Source: an uncultured Myxococcales bacterium (GTDB lineage: Bacteria; Myxococcota_A; UBA9042; DTJE01). From it: a stretch of 45,973 nucleotides of DNA. The position numbers were made by a program, and so were the translations under genes. Location of the stretch: positions 1 through 45,973 of the forward strand of contig CALJUR010000096.1 in NCBI GenBank assembly GCA_937975765.1, given 5' to 3'. Positions 25,664 to 33,430 of this stretch are shown piece by piece (position 1 is the first letter of the stretch; each line of letters starts with the position of its first letter). A model generated the notes under the pieces. The model was not told the origin of the DNA and made no database searches. It worked only from the letters and a program-made list of their open reading frames with translations.

Positions 25664-26434
25664 GTGAGAATCGCCATCAACGGAGCTCGCGGCCGCATGG
25701 GCCGGATGCTGGTGGAGGCCGCCGCCGGCGAGCCCGACGTCGAGGTCGGCGCGCTGCTGGAGGTGCCCGGCCACCCCGATGCCGGCCGGGAACTGGCCAC
25801 GCCCTGGGGCCCCCGGACCGTGCATTCCGACCCGTCCGCGGCGGACGAGGTGGACGTCGGCCTGGACTTCTCGGCAGCCTCGGCGTCGGTGCAGTTCGCA
25901 CGCGCGATGTCGGTCCGCGGGATCCCCGTCGTGATCGGCACCACCGGCCTCTCCACCGCGGACCTGGCCGCGATCAACGACGCCAGTCGCGATGCGCCCA
26001 TCCTCGTCGCCACCAACACCAGCGTCGGGGTCTACTGCCTGCAGGAACTGGCCGTCCTGGCGCGCCGGATGCTGGGGCCCTCGTACGACGTCGAGATCGT
26101 CGAGGTCCACCACCGCCACAAGCGCGACGCTCCCTCCGGTACCGCCATGACGCTGGCCGCCGCCCTCTCCGGGGACGACCTGCACGTCGTCACGCGCCGG
26201 GAGGGCCAGTGCGGCCCCCGCCCTCTGGACGAACTGGGCGTGCTGGCCGTGCGCGGCGGGGAGGTCGTCGGGGACCACACGGTGATGTTCCTGGGGGACC
26301 ACGATCGCATCGAGATCACGCACCGGGCCGCCTCGCGGGTCGCGCTGGCACAGGGGGCCATCGCGCTGGCCCGCAGGCTGGTCGGACGCCAGCCCGGCAT
26401 GTACCGCGTGGCCGACCTGTTCCGCGGGGAGTGA
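25664..26434 (+). CDS. dapB: 4-hydroxy-tetrahydrodipicolinate reductase
   Basis: A 256-residue NAD(P)H-dependent enzyme in the diaminopimelate branch of lysine and peptidoglycan synthesis. The nucleotide-binding motif is NGARGRMGRML. The active-site block is EIVEVHHRHKRDAPSGTAM near residues 147-165, with the catalytic His and the Lys. DFSAAS and GTTG match the substrate-binding loops. Length is normal. Start: GTG 25664 with AGGGAG seven bases upstream; the longer open frame runs back over the promoter region. It is 42 bases from the iron-sulfur protein gene. Confidence 0.97.
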   Translation: MRIAINGARGRMGRMLVEAAAGEPDVEVGALLEVPGHPDAGRELATPWGPRTVHSDPSAADEVDVGLDFSAASASVQFARAMSVRGIPVVIGTTGLSTADLAAINDASRDAPILVATNTSVGVYCLQELAVLARRMLGPSYDVEIVEVHHRHKRDAPSGTAMTLAAALSGDDLHVVTRREGQCGPRPLDELGVLAVRGGEVVGDHTVMFLGDHDRIEITHRAASRVALAQGAIALARRLVGRQPGMYRVADLFRGE

Positions 26435-26476
26435 GCCCCGGGGTATCATCCAGCGAACCCCAACGGGAGCCCCGAG

Positions 26477-27799
26477 GTGTCGAACGACCCGGCCCGACGC
26501 GAGTACCGCGCCTTCCAGCAGCGCCTGGAACAGTGTGCCATACGCCTTCCCGAACAGGCCTCTCTGTACCCGCTGCTGGCCGAGTTGTTCACCCCCGAGG
26601 AGTGCCTGCTGGCCTCCCGGATGCCGATGAAGCTGGCCACCGCCCGCCGGATCGCGACCCGGGCGGGCCTGCCCCTGGAGCGCACCCGGGCGCTGCTGGA
26701 CGGCCTGGTGAGCCGCGGCCTGATCGTGGACATCGAGCGGCCCGACGGCCGCGTCGTGTACTTCCTGAACCCGCCCGTGGTGGGCTTCTTCGAGTTCACG
26801 ATGATGCGGGTGCGCACCGACATCGACCAGGACAAGGTCGCGCGGCTGATGTGGGACTACCTCCGCGAGGATCCCGACCTCGCCTTCGCCCGGATGCTGT
26901 TCGAGAGCCCGACGTTCCTGGCGCGCCCGCTGGTCGACGAGACCGCCCTGCCTCCGTCCAGCCACACCGAGATCCTGGACTGGGAGCGGGCGTCCGAGGT
27001 GATCGGCCAGGCCGGGTCGTGGGGCGAGGGCCTGTGCCACTGCCGCCACATGGCACGCCGTCTGGGACGGGGATGCGACTACCCCCCCGAGCACTGCCTC
27101 AGCCTGGGCATCGGCGCCGAGTACCTGATCCGCAACGGCATGGCCCGCCGGATCGATCTCAAGCGGGCCCTGGAGATCATGGAGTACTCCCGGACGCACG
27201 ACATGGTCCAGATGTGCGACAACGTGAAGAATCGTCCGACCTACATCTGCAACTGCTGCCCGTGCTGCTGCGAGATGCTGGAGGGAATCCGGGTGCTGAA
27301 GAACCGGGAGGCCATCGTCACGTCCGGGTGGCTGGCGACACCGGACCCCGAGGCCTGCAACGGCTGCAACCAGTGCGTGAAGGCGTGTCCCGTCGAGGCC
27401 ATCCGGTTGCAGCCGGCCTCCCCGACCGGAAAGGCGCCCCGCCGCAGGAACCGGGCCATCGTCAACGCCGACACGTGCCTCGGGTGCGGCGTCTGCGTCC
27501 GGCACTGCCGTCACGGGGCGCTGACCCTGCAGCGACTGCCCGCTCGGCTCCACACCCCGGACTCGATGATGGAGAAGATGATGATCCAGGCCCTGGAACG
27601 GGGGAAGCTGCAGAACCTGCTGTTCGACGACCCCGACCGCCTGGATCACCGGGTGCTGAACGCGCTGGTCCGGGTCGTGCTGACGTTGCCGCCGTCGAAG
27701 GCCCTGCTGGCGCGCGAACAGGTGAAGTCCCGGTTCGTGAAGATGGCGCTGGACGGTTTCAGGAAGACGCCCCACGGCTGGATGACGAAGGTGCAGTGA
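26477..27799 (+). CDS. Cys-rich iron-sulfur protein with winged-helix N-terminus
   Basis: A 440-residue cytoplasmic protein. Residues ~50-105 resemble a winged helix. Then come CHCRH with a nearby Cys (GRGCDYPPEHC), an unusual CNCCPCCC block starting at Cys258, and two classical 4Fe-4S ferredoxin motifs: CNGCNQCVKACP from Cys294 and CLGCGVCVRHC. Similar 4Fe-4S proteins with CHCRH and NCC-CCC blocks occur in anaerobic deltaproteobacteria, but I know of no tested function. The clusters suggest electron transfer or redox sensing; the N-terminal fold raises the possibility of a DNA-linked redox sensor. GTG start after GGGAG. TATCAT at 26444-26449 is a possible -10. The C-terminus overlaps the convergent thioesterase gene by 41 bases. 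Confidence 0.85.
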   Translation: MSNDPARREYRAFQQRLEQCAIRLPEQASLYPLLAELFTPEECLLASRMPMKLATARRIATRAGLPLERTRALLDGLVSRGLIVDIERPDGRVVYFLNPPVVGFFEFTMMRVRTDIDQDKVARLMWDYLREDPDLAFARMLFESPTFLARPLVDETALPPSSHTEILDWERASEVIGQAGSWGEGLCHCRHMARRLGRGCDYPPEHCLSLGIGAEYLIRNGMARRIDLKRALEIMEYSRTHDMVQMCDNVKNRPTYICNCCPCCCEMLEGIRVLKNREAIVTSGWLATPDPEACNGCNQCVKACPVEAIRLQPASPTGKAPRRRNRAIVNADTCLGCGVCVRHCRHGALTLQRLPARLHTPDSMMEKMMIQALERGKLQNLLFDDPDRLDHRVLNALVRVVLTLPPSKALLAREQVKSRFVKMALDGFRKTPHGWMTKVQ

Positions 27800-28232
27800 T
27801 CGCCTGGAAGTCGCCGGTCCGAGGCAGCCGCGCGATCGCGGCCGCCAGCGCGTCCGGGGGCGCCACCAGCCGCCTTTCGGCCAGGTCCATCCAGCCGCCG
27901 GTGCTGGTCAGCCGGGCCACCCGTTCGCCGTCCTCCCGGAAGAACTCGTTCCGGATCCGGAACCTGGACCCGTCCTGGCTGAGCCCGGCCAGGGCCAGCG
28001 TCGCCACGACGGTCTCCAGCAGCCGGACCTCGCGGAAGTACTCCAGTTCGTCCCGCTGGACCACCGGCCCCAGGTGGCGTTTCGAGAACTCGGCGGGCCC
28101 GAACCCGTTCTCCTGGAAGAACATCATCCGCAGGTCGCCCGCCAGGTCCAGGTACGCCGTGTTCCTCATGTGGGCGTTGAAGTCCATGTCCGTCCAGCGC
28201 GCCACGAAGATCTTCGAGAAGGCTTCCGCCAT
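27759..28232 (-). CDS. Hotdog-fold acyl-CoA thioesterase (4HBT family)
   Basis: A 157-residue single hotdog domain. The N-terminal active-site region RWTDMDFNAHMRNTAYLDL carries the Asp, Asn and His positions of the 4-hydroxybenzoyl-CoA thioesterase / YbgC branch. It should hydrolyse a CoA or ACP thioester; the acyl group is not predictable. It is the last gene of a four-gene minus-strand run with two ABC ATPases, 41 bases downstream of them, and overlaps the convergent iron-sulfur gene by 41 bases. Start: the second of two Met codons (28232), because GGAAGGAGCG precedes it; ATG 28250 is the alternative. Confidence 0.86.
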   Translation of the reverse strand: MAEAFSKIFVARWTDMDFNAHMRNTAYLDLAGDLRMMFFQENGFGPAEFSKRHLGPVVQRDELEYFREVRLLETVVATLALAGLSQDGSRFRIRNEFFREDGERVARLTSTGGWMDLAERRLVAPPDALAAAIARLPRTGDFQAITAPSSSSRGASS

Positions 28233-28273
28233 GGTGGACGCTCCTTCCATCTGTGCCGTTCGCGGTAACGAGT

Positions 28274-29053
28274 CTACACCGGATCGGGAAGGGGGGTCTC
28301 GGCGGACACCAGCAGGCGCGTGACCTCGTGCCGCGGGCGGTCCAGCACGTCCGCCGAGGCGCCGGACTCGACGACTCGCCCCTGGTGCAGCACCGTCACC
28401 TCCGGGCACCAGCGGCGGACGATGCCCAGGGCGTGCGCGACCAGCAGGACCGTGGCCTCCGACGCGTCGCACAGCCGGAACAGCAGGTCCAGGATCCGCG
28501 CCTGGACCAGCGGGTCCTGCGCGGACGTCGGCTCGTCGGCCAGCACCAGCCCCGGAGAGGAGGCCATCGCCCGGGCGATCGCGACGCGCTGGGCCTGCCC
28601 GCCGGACAGCCGGCCCGGCAGGCGGTCGAAGGCTTCCTCCGGGATCCCCACCCGCGCCAGCGCCTCGCAGGCGAGGCGATCCGCCTGGCGGCCGCCGCGG
28701 GCCAGCCCGTGCAGCCGCAGGGCCTCGGCGACCGCGGCACGCGCCGGCATGCGGGGGTCCAGCGCCCCGGCCGCATCCTGCGGGATCCACGCGACCGTCC
28801 GGGCCAGGGCCGTGCGCGCCAGGCGTCCCTTTGCGGGCACGGCCAGGTCGCCCACCCGGATCCGGCCCGAAGCGAACGGCACCCGGCCCAGCACCGCCCT
28901 CAGCAGCGTCGACTTCCCCGACCCGCTGCCGCCGATGAGGGCGTGCCGCGCCCCGGCAGGGACGTCCAGCGAAACCCGGTCCAGGATCGGCGCGTCCTGC
29001 GCCTCCCGCCGGGGCACGACCAGTTCCCTCACGTGCAGCGCCACGCCGCTCAT
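28274..29053 (-). CDS. ABC transporter ATP-binding protein, oligopeptide type (DppF/OppF-like)
   Basis: A 259-residue ATPase. Walker A is GGSGSGKST near residues 41-49, a Q-loop reads WIPQDAAGALDPRM, the signature is LSGGQAQRVAIARA, and Walker B with D-loop is VLADEPTSAQD. The switch His is in LLVAHAL. The combination is that of the second ATPase of peptide or nickel importers. It overlaps the upstream ATPase gene by four bases (ATGA). No permease or solute-binding protein is encoded nearby, so the membrane partners must be elsewhere. The substrate is unknown. Confidence 0.92.
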   Translation of the reverse strand: MSGVALHVRELVVPRREAQDAPILDRVSLDVPAGARHALIGGSGSGKSTLLRAVLGRVPFASGRIRVGDLAVPAKGRLARTALARTVAWIPQDAAGALDPRMPARAAVAEALRLHGLARGGRQADRLACEALARVGIPEEAFDRLPGRLSGGQAQRVAIARAMASSPGLVLADEPTSAQDPLVQARILDLLFRLCDASEATVLLVAHALGIVRRWCPEVTVLHQGRVVESGASADVLDRPRHEVTRLLVSAETPLPDPV

Positions 29054-29910
29054 CCGGCCGCCTCTTCCCGGGGATCCTCCGGGGTCACCCGCAGGCCCCG
29101 CGAGGGGTGTGCGGCCACCAGGGCAGCCGTGTACGGGTCGCGGGGACGGGCGAACACCCCGGCCACCGGCCCGGTCTCCACCATCTTCCCCCGGCGCATC
29201 ACGACCACCTCGTCGGCCACCGTCGCGGCCAGGGACAGGTCGTGCGTCGCCAGCAGGATCGCCGTCCCGTCCCCCTTCCATGCCTGGAGAATCCCTGCCA
29301 GCCTCCGTGCCAGGACCGGGTCCAGGGCCGAGGTCGGTTCGTCCGCGACCAGCAGCGGGGGCCGATGCAGCAGGGCCGCCGCCAGTTGCGCCCTCTGCAG
29401 CATCCCGCCGGACAGGCGGGAGGGAGGCAGTCCCGCCGCCGCGCCCGGCAACTCCAGTCCGGCCTCGCGCAGCGCCAGGGCGATCCGCGCCTCCATCCCC
29501 GCGGTTGCGGTGGTCTCGTGCGCCCGGAAGGCCTCCCTCAACTGGGATTTGACCGGGAACAGCGGGTCGAACGCGGAAAAGGACTGCTGGCCCACGTAGC
29601 CGACGCGGCGTCCCCGCATCCTCCGCAGGGTCTCCGGGTCCGCCTGCAGGACGTCCGTCCCCTCGACCGCGATGCGGCCCGACACCCGCGCGTCCCCGGG
29701 CAGCAGGCCCAGCACGGACATCGCGACGGTGCTCTTGCCGCTGCCGGATTCGCCGACCAGCGCGACGGCCGTCCCCGGCGCCAGGGCGAGGTCGAACCCC
29801 GCCACCGCCACGACGGGCGATCGCGCGCCAGGATAGGCGACCCGCAACCCGTCAATCGCCAGGATCGTCGGCGGGCTCGGGAGGCGCGTCCCCGGGGAAC
29901 AAACGGTCAT
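29050..29910 (-). CDS. ABC transporter ATP-binding protein, oligopeptide type (DppD/OppD-like)
   Basis: A 286-residue ATPase that pairs with the next gene product. Walker A GESGSGKST near residues 54-62, Q-loop YVGQQSFSAFDP, signature LSGGMLQRAQLAAAL, Walker B LLVADEPTSALD, switch His in LLATHDLSL. The C-terminal segment with HPSRGL is short and lacks the Cys-rich iron-sulfur tail seen in some OppD proteins. Its first 59 bases overlap the end of the upstream small gene in another frame; no later start codon lies before the conserved region, so the overlap looks real. Confidence 0.92.
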   Translation of the reverse strand: MTVCSPGTRLPSPPTILAIDGLRVAYPGARSPVVAVAGFDLALAPGTAVALVGESGSGKSTVAMSVLGLLPGDARVSGRIAVEGTDVLQADPETLRRMRGRRVGYVGQQSFSAFDPLFPVKSQLREAFRAHETTATAGMEARIALALREAGLELPGAAAGLPPSRLSGGMLQRAQLAAALLHRPPLLVADEPTSALDPVLARRLAGILQAWKGDGTAILLATHDLSLAATVADEVVVMRRGKMVETGPVAGVFARPRDPYTAALVAAHPSRGLRVTPEDPREEAAG

Positions 29911-30238
29911 AATCGACGTTCTCGAAGTCCTTGGACGGGTCGTACCGGACCAGTGCCTGCCGGTACTCCTCGAACGTCCGGCGGGCGAAGGCGATCACCT
30001 CGTCCCGCTGGCCGCTGTCGGCCAGGTCCTGCGCGGTGGCGTGGGCCTTCGCGAGGTTGTAGTCGACGTGACGGGAGATCTCGGGCGTCAGGTAGTACTC
30101 CTCCAGCAGGTGCCGCAACTCGGCGGGGTCCATTGCGAACTCTGCCGCCAGCTGGTCCTGGTTGAGGAAGCGGTACCGGAAGTCGAGGTTCAACCCGAGG
30201 TAGTAGCCACAGAAGACCTGGAAAGGTGTGGGTCTCAT
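29852..30238 (-). CDS. Small helical protein of unknown function
   Basis: A 128-residue acidic, aromatic-rich protein predicted to be mainly helical, with no signal peptide or recognised motif. It begins MRPTPFQVFCGYYLG and contains the helices AEFAMDPAELRHLLEEYYL and AFARRTFEEYRQAL. Codon use matches real genes (G/C in third positions), and a good promoter lies directly upstream (30246-30274), so it is very likely expressed. It heads the run with the two ABC ATPases and thioesterase and overlaps the first ATPase gene by 59 bases. The function cannot be guessed. Confidence 0.7.
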   Translation of the reverse strand: MRPTPFQVFCGYYLGLNLDFRYRFLNQDQLAAEFAMDPAELRHLLEEYYLTPEISRHVDYNLAKAHATAQDLADSGQRDEVIAFARRTFEEYRQALVRYDPSKDFENVDYDRLFPGDAPPEPADDPGD

Positions 30239-30245
30239 GGTCGCG

Positions 30246-30274
30246 ATGATAGCGGGGCCTTATGGCGAAGTCGA
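30246..30274 (-). promoter_or_regulatory. Promoter for the small protein/ABC/thioesterase run
   Basis: Minus-strand TCGACT (30274-30269), 17-base spacer and TATCAT (30251-30246), eight bases before the ATG at 30238. The start would therefore give a very short or leaderless mRNA. Confidence 0.5.
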
Positions 30275-30292
30275 GCCGGAGGTTGGGCCTGC

Positions 30293-30319
30293 CGCCCTTC
30301 CCGGAACCGCGGGAAGGCG
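30293..30319 (+). promoter_or_regulatory. Hairpin in the leader of the HAMP-RelA/SpoT gene
   Basis: A ten-base-pair stem with one bulged C (CGCCCTTCCCG at 30293-30303, CGGGAAGGCG at 30310-30319) and a six-base loop, 53 bases upstream of the ATG. It may be an mRNA leader structure or a protein binding site. No promoter was identified with confidence. Confidence 0.35.
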
Positions 30320-30372
30320 TTAGCCTGTATCCCGCGTCCACCGCAGGGTCGAAGGGGAGGAACCGCAGCACG

Positions 30373-31992
30373 ATGACGACGAAGGAACACCTGCGGCCAT
30401 GCCACCTGCTGGAGCGGGTCAGCCTGGGATGGCGCTTCGCGCTGTTGACCACCGTCACCGTCAGCGGGATCGTCGGGGTCGCCTCCGTCCAGCGGCTGTC
30501 CCGCGACATCGAGCACGACCGCCAGGACCGGATTCGCCTGGTGGACGACCTGCTGGGATCGCTGGTCACGGAGGTGGAGACCTCGCCGGACCTGGCCACG
30601 GCACAGGCGCGCATCGACCGCTCCGCCCGGCAGATCGCCACACCCGGCCGGTCCTCCTTCCGGCTGGACCTGGTCGATGACCGTGGCACGATCCTCGCGT
30701 CTTCCGACCCCAAGGTACTGCTGCGATTCGACGCGTCCGAGCCTGAGGGTTCTCCCTACGTCCACCTGCCCGTGTTCTCTTCGTTCCTGGGCTCGCGGGG
30801 CGGTTCGCTGGCGGTTTGGATCGACGCCCCTTCCTTCGCGGTCGAGGCCCGCAGCCGCTGGCGTTCCTGGTTCACGGAGTTGATGCTCCTGGTGGTCTCG
30901 ATCCTCGCGACCCTGGTGGTCACCAACCACTTCCTGGTGACGCGACCCCTGCACCGGCTGCGGGAGGGCGTCCGCCGCATGGGACGCGGCTACCTGGGCG
31001 TGCTGGAGGACGTCCGCGAGGCCCCCGAGTTCCGCGACCTGGCGCACTCGATCTGGCGGCTGGGGAACGACCTCGAACTGACCGTCCGCCGGCTGGTCGA
31101 GGCGCAGAGGCGCGCGATGAACGTGCCACCCCCGCAGGGCCTCGCGTGCACCCTTCCTTCCGCCCAGGAGCGTCCCGGGTGTTCCCCGCCGCAGGCAGCC
31201 GAGGTCCCGGCGGACGTGAAGCCTCCGGCCACCCTCCCCGCACCGACCGATGCCGATCTGGCGCGGTCCTACCTGCTGTCCGAGTTGCGGCTGCTGGAAA
31301 CGCAGGATCCGCGCGACCCCGAGGTCATCGAGCACGCGCGTTTCGCGTGGGACCGGGACGTCGCCATCGCCGAGCGCCTGGGGGACATGACCCTGCGCTC
31401 CCGGCTGGACAACGCCGCCTTGCGGGTGCTGGACCCCCAGGCGTGGGAGCGTCTCAACCGCTACCTGGGCGGGCTGACCGATTCGCCACCGGAATGGCTG
31501 GGACGCCGCCAGGACGAGATCCGGGCCGCCCTGGACCAGGCGCACGTGCCCCTGGCGGACCTGGCGTGCCGCGCCAAGCACGTGGCCGGGATCTGGCGCA
31601 AGATGCAGGCCCTGGACATCGACGTGGACCAGGTCCAGGACCTGTTCGGCTTCCGGCTGCTGGTCCCCTCGACCGGCGACTGCTACCGGGCGCTGGACGC
31701 GCTGCATCGCCGGTTCGAACCGCAACTCCTGTCGTTCAAGGACTACATCGCGCACCCGAAGGAGAACGGCTACCGCAGCCTGCACACCCACCTGCGCGCC
31801 GCGGACGGGCCCGTGTTCGAGGTGCAGATCCGCACCCCCGAGATGCACATGCAGGCCGACGGACCCGACGGCGACGCCGCCCACTGGCGCTACAAGGTGC
31901 GCGGGCGCGGCGGCGCCTGGCGGATCGCGTCGGTGGGTCGCTCCCTGCTGGGCCGCCTGGCGTCGCGCCTGTCCAGCCCGCCCGCGCCTTGA
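30373..31992 (+). CDS. Membrane-anchored HAMP protein with RelA/SpoT (p)ppGpp synthetase domain
   Basis: A 539-residue protein. Two transmembrane helices (~22-40 and ~166-186) flank a ~125-residue periplasmic domain. A HAMP-like linker follows (~187-240, from TRPLHRLREGVRRMGRG), then a Pro-rich linker to ~295. Residues ~295-400 match the helical region before the synthetase of RSH proteins (AERLGDMTLRSRLDNAALRVL). Residues ~402-510 are a RelA/SpoT synthetase with KHVAGIWRKM, Asp423 in DLFGFRLLV, KDYIAHPKENGYRSLHT, Glu483 in EVQIRT and AAHW(R)YK. Both residues that bind metal and activate ATP (Asp423, Glu483) are present. There is no HD hydrolase, TGS or ACT domain. It should make (p)ppGpp in response to an envelope signal. 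ATG 30373 is preferred (GGGGAGG upstream, normal codons from there on). Confidence 0.88.
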   Translation: MTTKEHLRPCHLLERVSLGWRFALLTTVTVSGIVGVASVQRLSRDIEHDRQDRIRLVDDLLGSLVTEVETSPDLATAQARIDRSARQIATPGRSSFRLDLVDDRGTILASSDPKVLLRFDASEPEGSPYVHLPVFSSFLGSRGGSLAVWIDAPSFAVEARSRWRSWFTELMLLVVSILATLVVTNHFLVTRPLHRLREGVRRMGRGYLGVLEDVREAPEFRDLAHSIWRLGNDLELTVRRLVEAQRRAMNVPPPQGLACTLPSAQERPGCSPPQAAEVPADVKPPATLPAPTDADLARSYLLSELRLLETQDPRDPEVIEHARFAWDRDVAIAERLGDMTLRSRLDNAALRVLDPQAWERLNRYLGGLTDSPPEWLGRRQDEIRAALDQAHVPLADLACRAKHVAGIWRKMQALDIDVDQVQDLFGFRLLVPSTGDCYRALDALHRRFEPQLLSFKDYIAHPKENGYRSLHTHLRAADGPVFEVQIRTPEMHMQADGPDGDAAHWRYKVRGRGGAWRIASVGRSLLGRLASRLSSPPAP

Positions 31993-32049
31993 CAGGGGAC
32001 ACCGGCGGGCTAACCTCGTCCTCGCCCGGCGTTCCCGCGCCGGTGCCAC

Positions 32050-32131
32050 GCGAGAGTGGCGAAGCTGGCAGACGCGCTGGATTTAGGTTCCAGTGCCGCA
32101 AGGCGTGGGGGTTCGACTCCCCCCTCTCGCA
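32050..32131 (+). tRNA. tRNA-Leu (anticodon UAG)
   Basis: An 82-base cloverleaf with a long variable arm. The acceptor GCGAGAG pairs with CTCTCGC, the T arm is GGGGGTTCGACTCCCCC, and the anticodon stem CTGGA/TCCAG encloses TTTAGGT with anticodon TAG. The discriminator base is A. CCA is not encoded (ACC then G). Decodes CUA and other CUN leucine codons. It sits 57 bases after the synthetase-domain gene. Confidence 0.95.
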
Positions 32132-32151
32132 CCGGATGCCAGGACCGCCCG

Positions 32152-32727
32152 ATGGAATGGTTCCGCACGCCCTCCGTTTCCCGCGCCCGGTCGGTCCTGC
32201 GCCGCCAGGACCGCCCCCGTGTCCGCGCGCTGGCCCGGGCCGGCGCGCCCTTCGACCGGTTCTGCCTGGCGCTGGCCTCGACGTTCTTCACCGGTTTCCT
32301 CCCCCTGGGAGGGCTGTGGGGCGCCTTCGCCGGTACCGGGGTGGCCGCGATGATGCCCTCGCCGCTGGCCTCTTCGTGCCTGCTGGCCGCGACGATCGCC
32401 ATCGGGATCGCGCTGATCGCGCGCGTCCACCGGGCCGCCGGCGTGGACGATCCGTCCGAGGTCACGATCGACGAGGTGGCCGGGGCGTGGCTGGCCTGCC
32501 TGGTCTCCGGCCTCCACGGGACCGCGCTGTGGCTGCCCCTGGCCGCCTTCTGCCTCTTCGACGCCACCAAGCCGCTTCCCGCCAACCTGCTGGACCGCCA
32601 TCCCGGTGCCCTGGGGGTCATGGGGGACGACCTGGTGGCCGGCCTGTACGGGGGGCTGCTGGCCCGCGCGGTGTCCGCCGCCCTCCCCTCCGCCTTCGCA
32701 ACCGTCCTGCACGCAACGAAGTTCTGA
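32152..32727 (+). CDS. pgpA: Phosphatidylglycerophosphatase A
   Basis: A 191-residue inner-membrane enzyme that removes the phosphate from phosphatidylglycerol phosphate. Family blocks: EVTIDEVAGAWLACLVSG, CLFDATKPLPANLLDRHPG and GVMGDDLVAGLYGG, spread over about four hydrophobic helices. The first ~35 residues are a basic N-terminal extension. Start: ATG 32152 with AGGA seven bases upstream. It lies 20 bases after tRNA-Leu and 79 bases before a CDP-alcohol phosphatidyltransferase gene, so this is a small phospholipid head-group neighbourhood. Confidence 0.95.
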   Translation: MEWFRTPSVSRARSVLRRQDRPRVRALARAGAPFDRFCLALASTFFTGFLPLGGLWGAFAGTGVAAMMPSPLASSCLLAATIAIGIALIARVHRAAGVDDPSEVTIDEVAGAWLACLVSGLHGTALWLPLAAFCLFDATKPLPANLLDRHPGALGVMGDDLVAGLYGGLLARAVSAALPSAFATVLHATKF

Positions 32728-32750
32728 CCCGCACGGCGGCGTGCTACACT
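32722..32750 (+). promoter_or_regulatory. Possible promoter for the CDP-alcohol transferase/kinase pair
   Basis: TTCTGA (32722-32727), 17-base spacer and TACACT (32745-32750), in the gap after pgpA. The -10 is reasonable and the -35 weak. Confidence 0.35.
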
Positions 32751-32806
32751 TCGATCCGTTCCCCCGATGACGTTCCTTTCGGCCCGCGCACGGGGGGGAG
32801 GTACGG

Positions 32807-33430
32807 ATGCGACGCCTGCTGGTCAGCCGCGAGACGCGGCAGCGCTACGAGCGTGGCACCCTGCGCCTGGGTGCCGGTCTCGCCGCCGCGGGCGTCAACG
32901 CCACGCTGCTGACCGCCCTCTCGGTGCTGTTCGCCGGGTTGACCGCCTGGCTGCTGTCCCGCGAGTCCTTTCTCCTGGCCGTCCTGGCGGGTGCCATCAG
33001 CGGCATCCTCGACATGCTGGACGGCGCGACCGCCCGCGCCACCCGCTCCCAGTCGGGCTACGGCACGCTGCTGGACCGCACGGCCGATCGCACGGTCGAG
33101 ATGTTCTTCCTGCTGGGGTTCCTGCTGTCCGGCCACGTCCCGGCCTGGCTGGCCCTGGTCACCCTGTTCGCCCTGTTCCTTCCGTCCTACGTGCGCGCCG
33201 TGGCCGAGTCGGCCGCCGGGATGTCCGATTGCGAGGTCGGGCTGGCCGGCCGCCTGGAGAAGCTGCTGGTCCTGACCTCGGGCACCCTGGCCGAGGCGTT
33301 CCTTCCCGAGCACCAGCCCCTGGCCTGGTCCCTCGTGCTGGTGTCCGTGCTGGCCCTGGCGACCGGCATCCAGCGCCTGGTCTTCGCCGGACGCGCCGCG
33401 CGAAAGCCCCCTTCGCGGGAGGTTCCATGA
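32807..33430 (+). CDS. CDP-alcohol phosphatidyltransferase family enzyme
   Basis: A 207-residue integral membrane enzyme. The catalytic motif DG-x2-AR-x8-G-x3-D-x3-D is complete: DGATAR ... GYGTLLDRTAD at residues ~72-95. Around it are about six hydrophobic helices. It transfers a phosphatidyl group from CDP-diacylglycerol to an alcohol. Its size and N-terminus resemble the phosphatidylinositol-phosphate synthase / archaetidylinositol-phosphate synthase branch, but the head group is not certain. Start: ATG 32807 after a very strong GGGGGGAGG. Its stop overlaps the kinase start (ATGA), so both proteins are made together. Confidence 0.9.
   Translation: MRRLLVSRETRQRYERGTLRLGAGLAAAGVNATLLTALSVLFAGLTAWLLSRESFLLAVLAGAISGILDMLDGATARATRSQSGYGTLLDRTADRTVEMFFLLGFLLSGHVPAWLALVTLFALFLPSYVRAVAESAAGMSDCEVGLAGRLEKLLVLTSGTLAEAFLPEHQPLAWSLVLVSVLALATGIQRLVFAGRAARKPPSREVP

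Noticed and set aside
27759..28232. The hotdog protein as 3-aminobutyryl-CoA ammonia lyase (Kal) joining kdd in lysine fermentation
   Set aside because: It has the 4HBT thioesterase active-site layout and lies 18 kb from kdd in an ABC transporter run.
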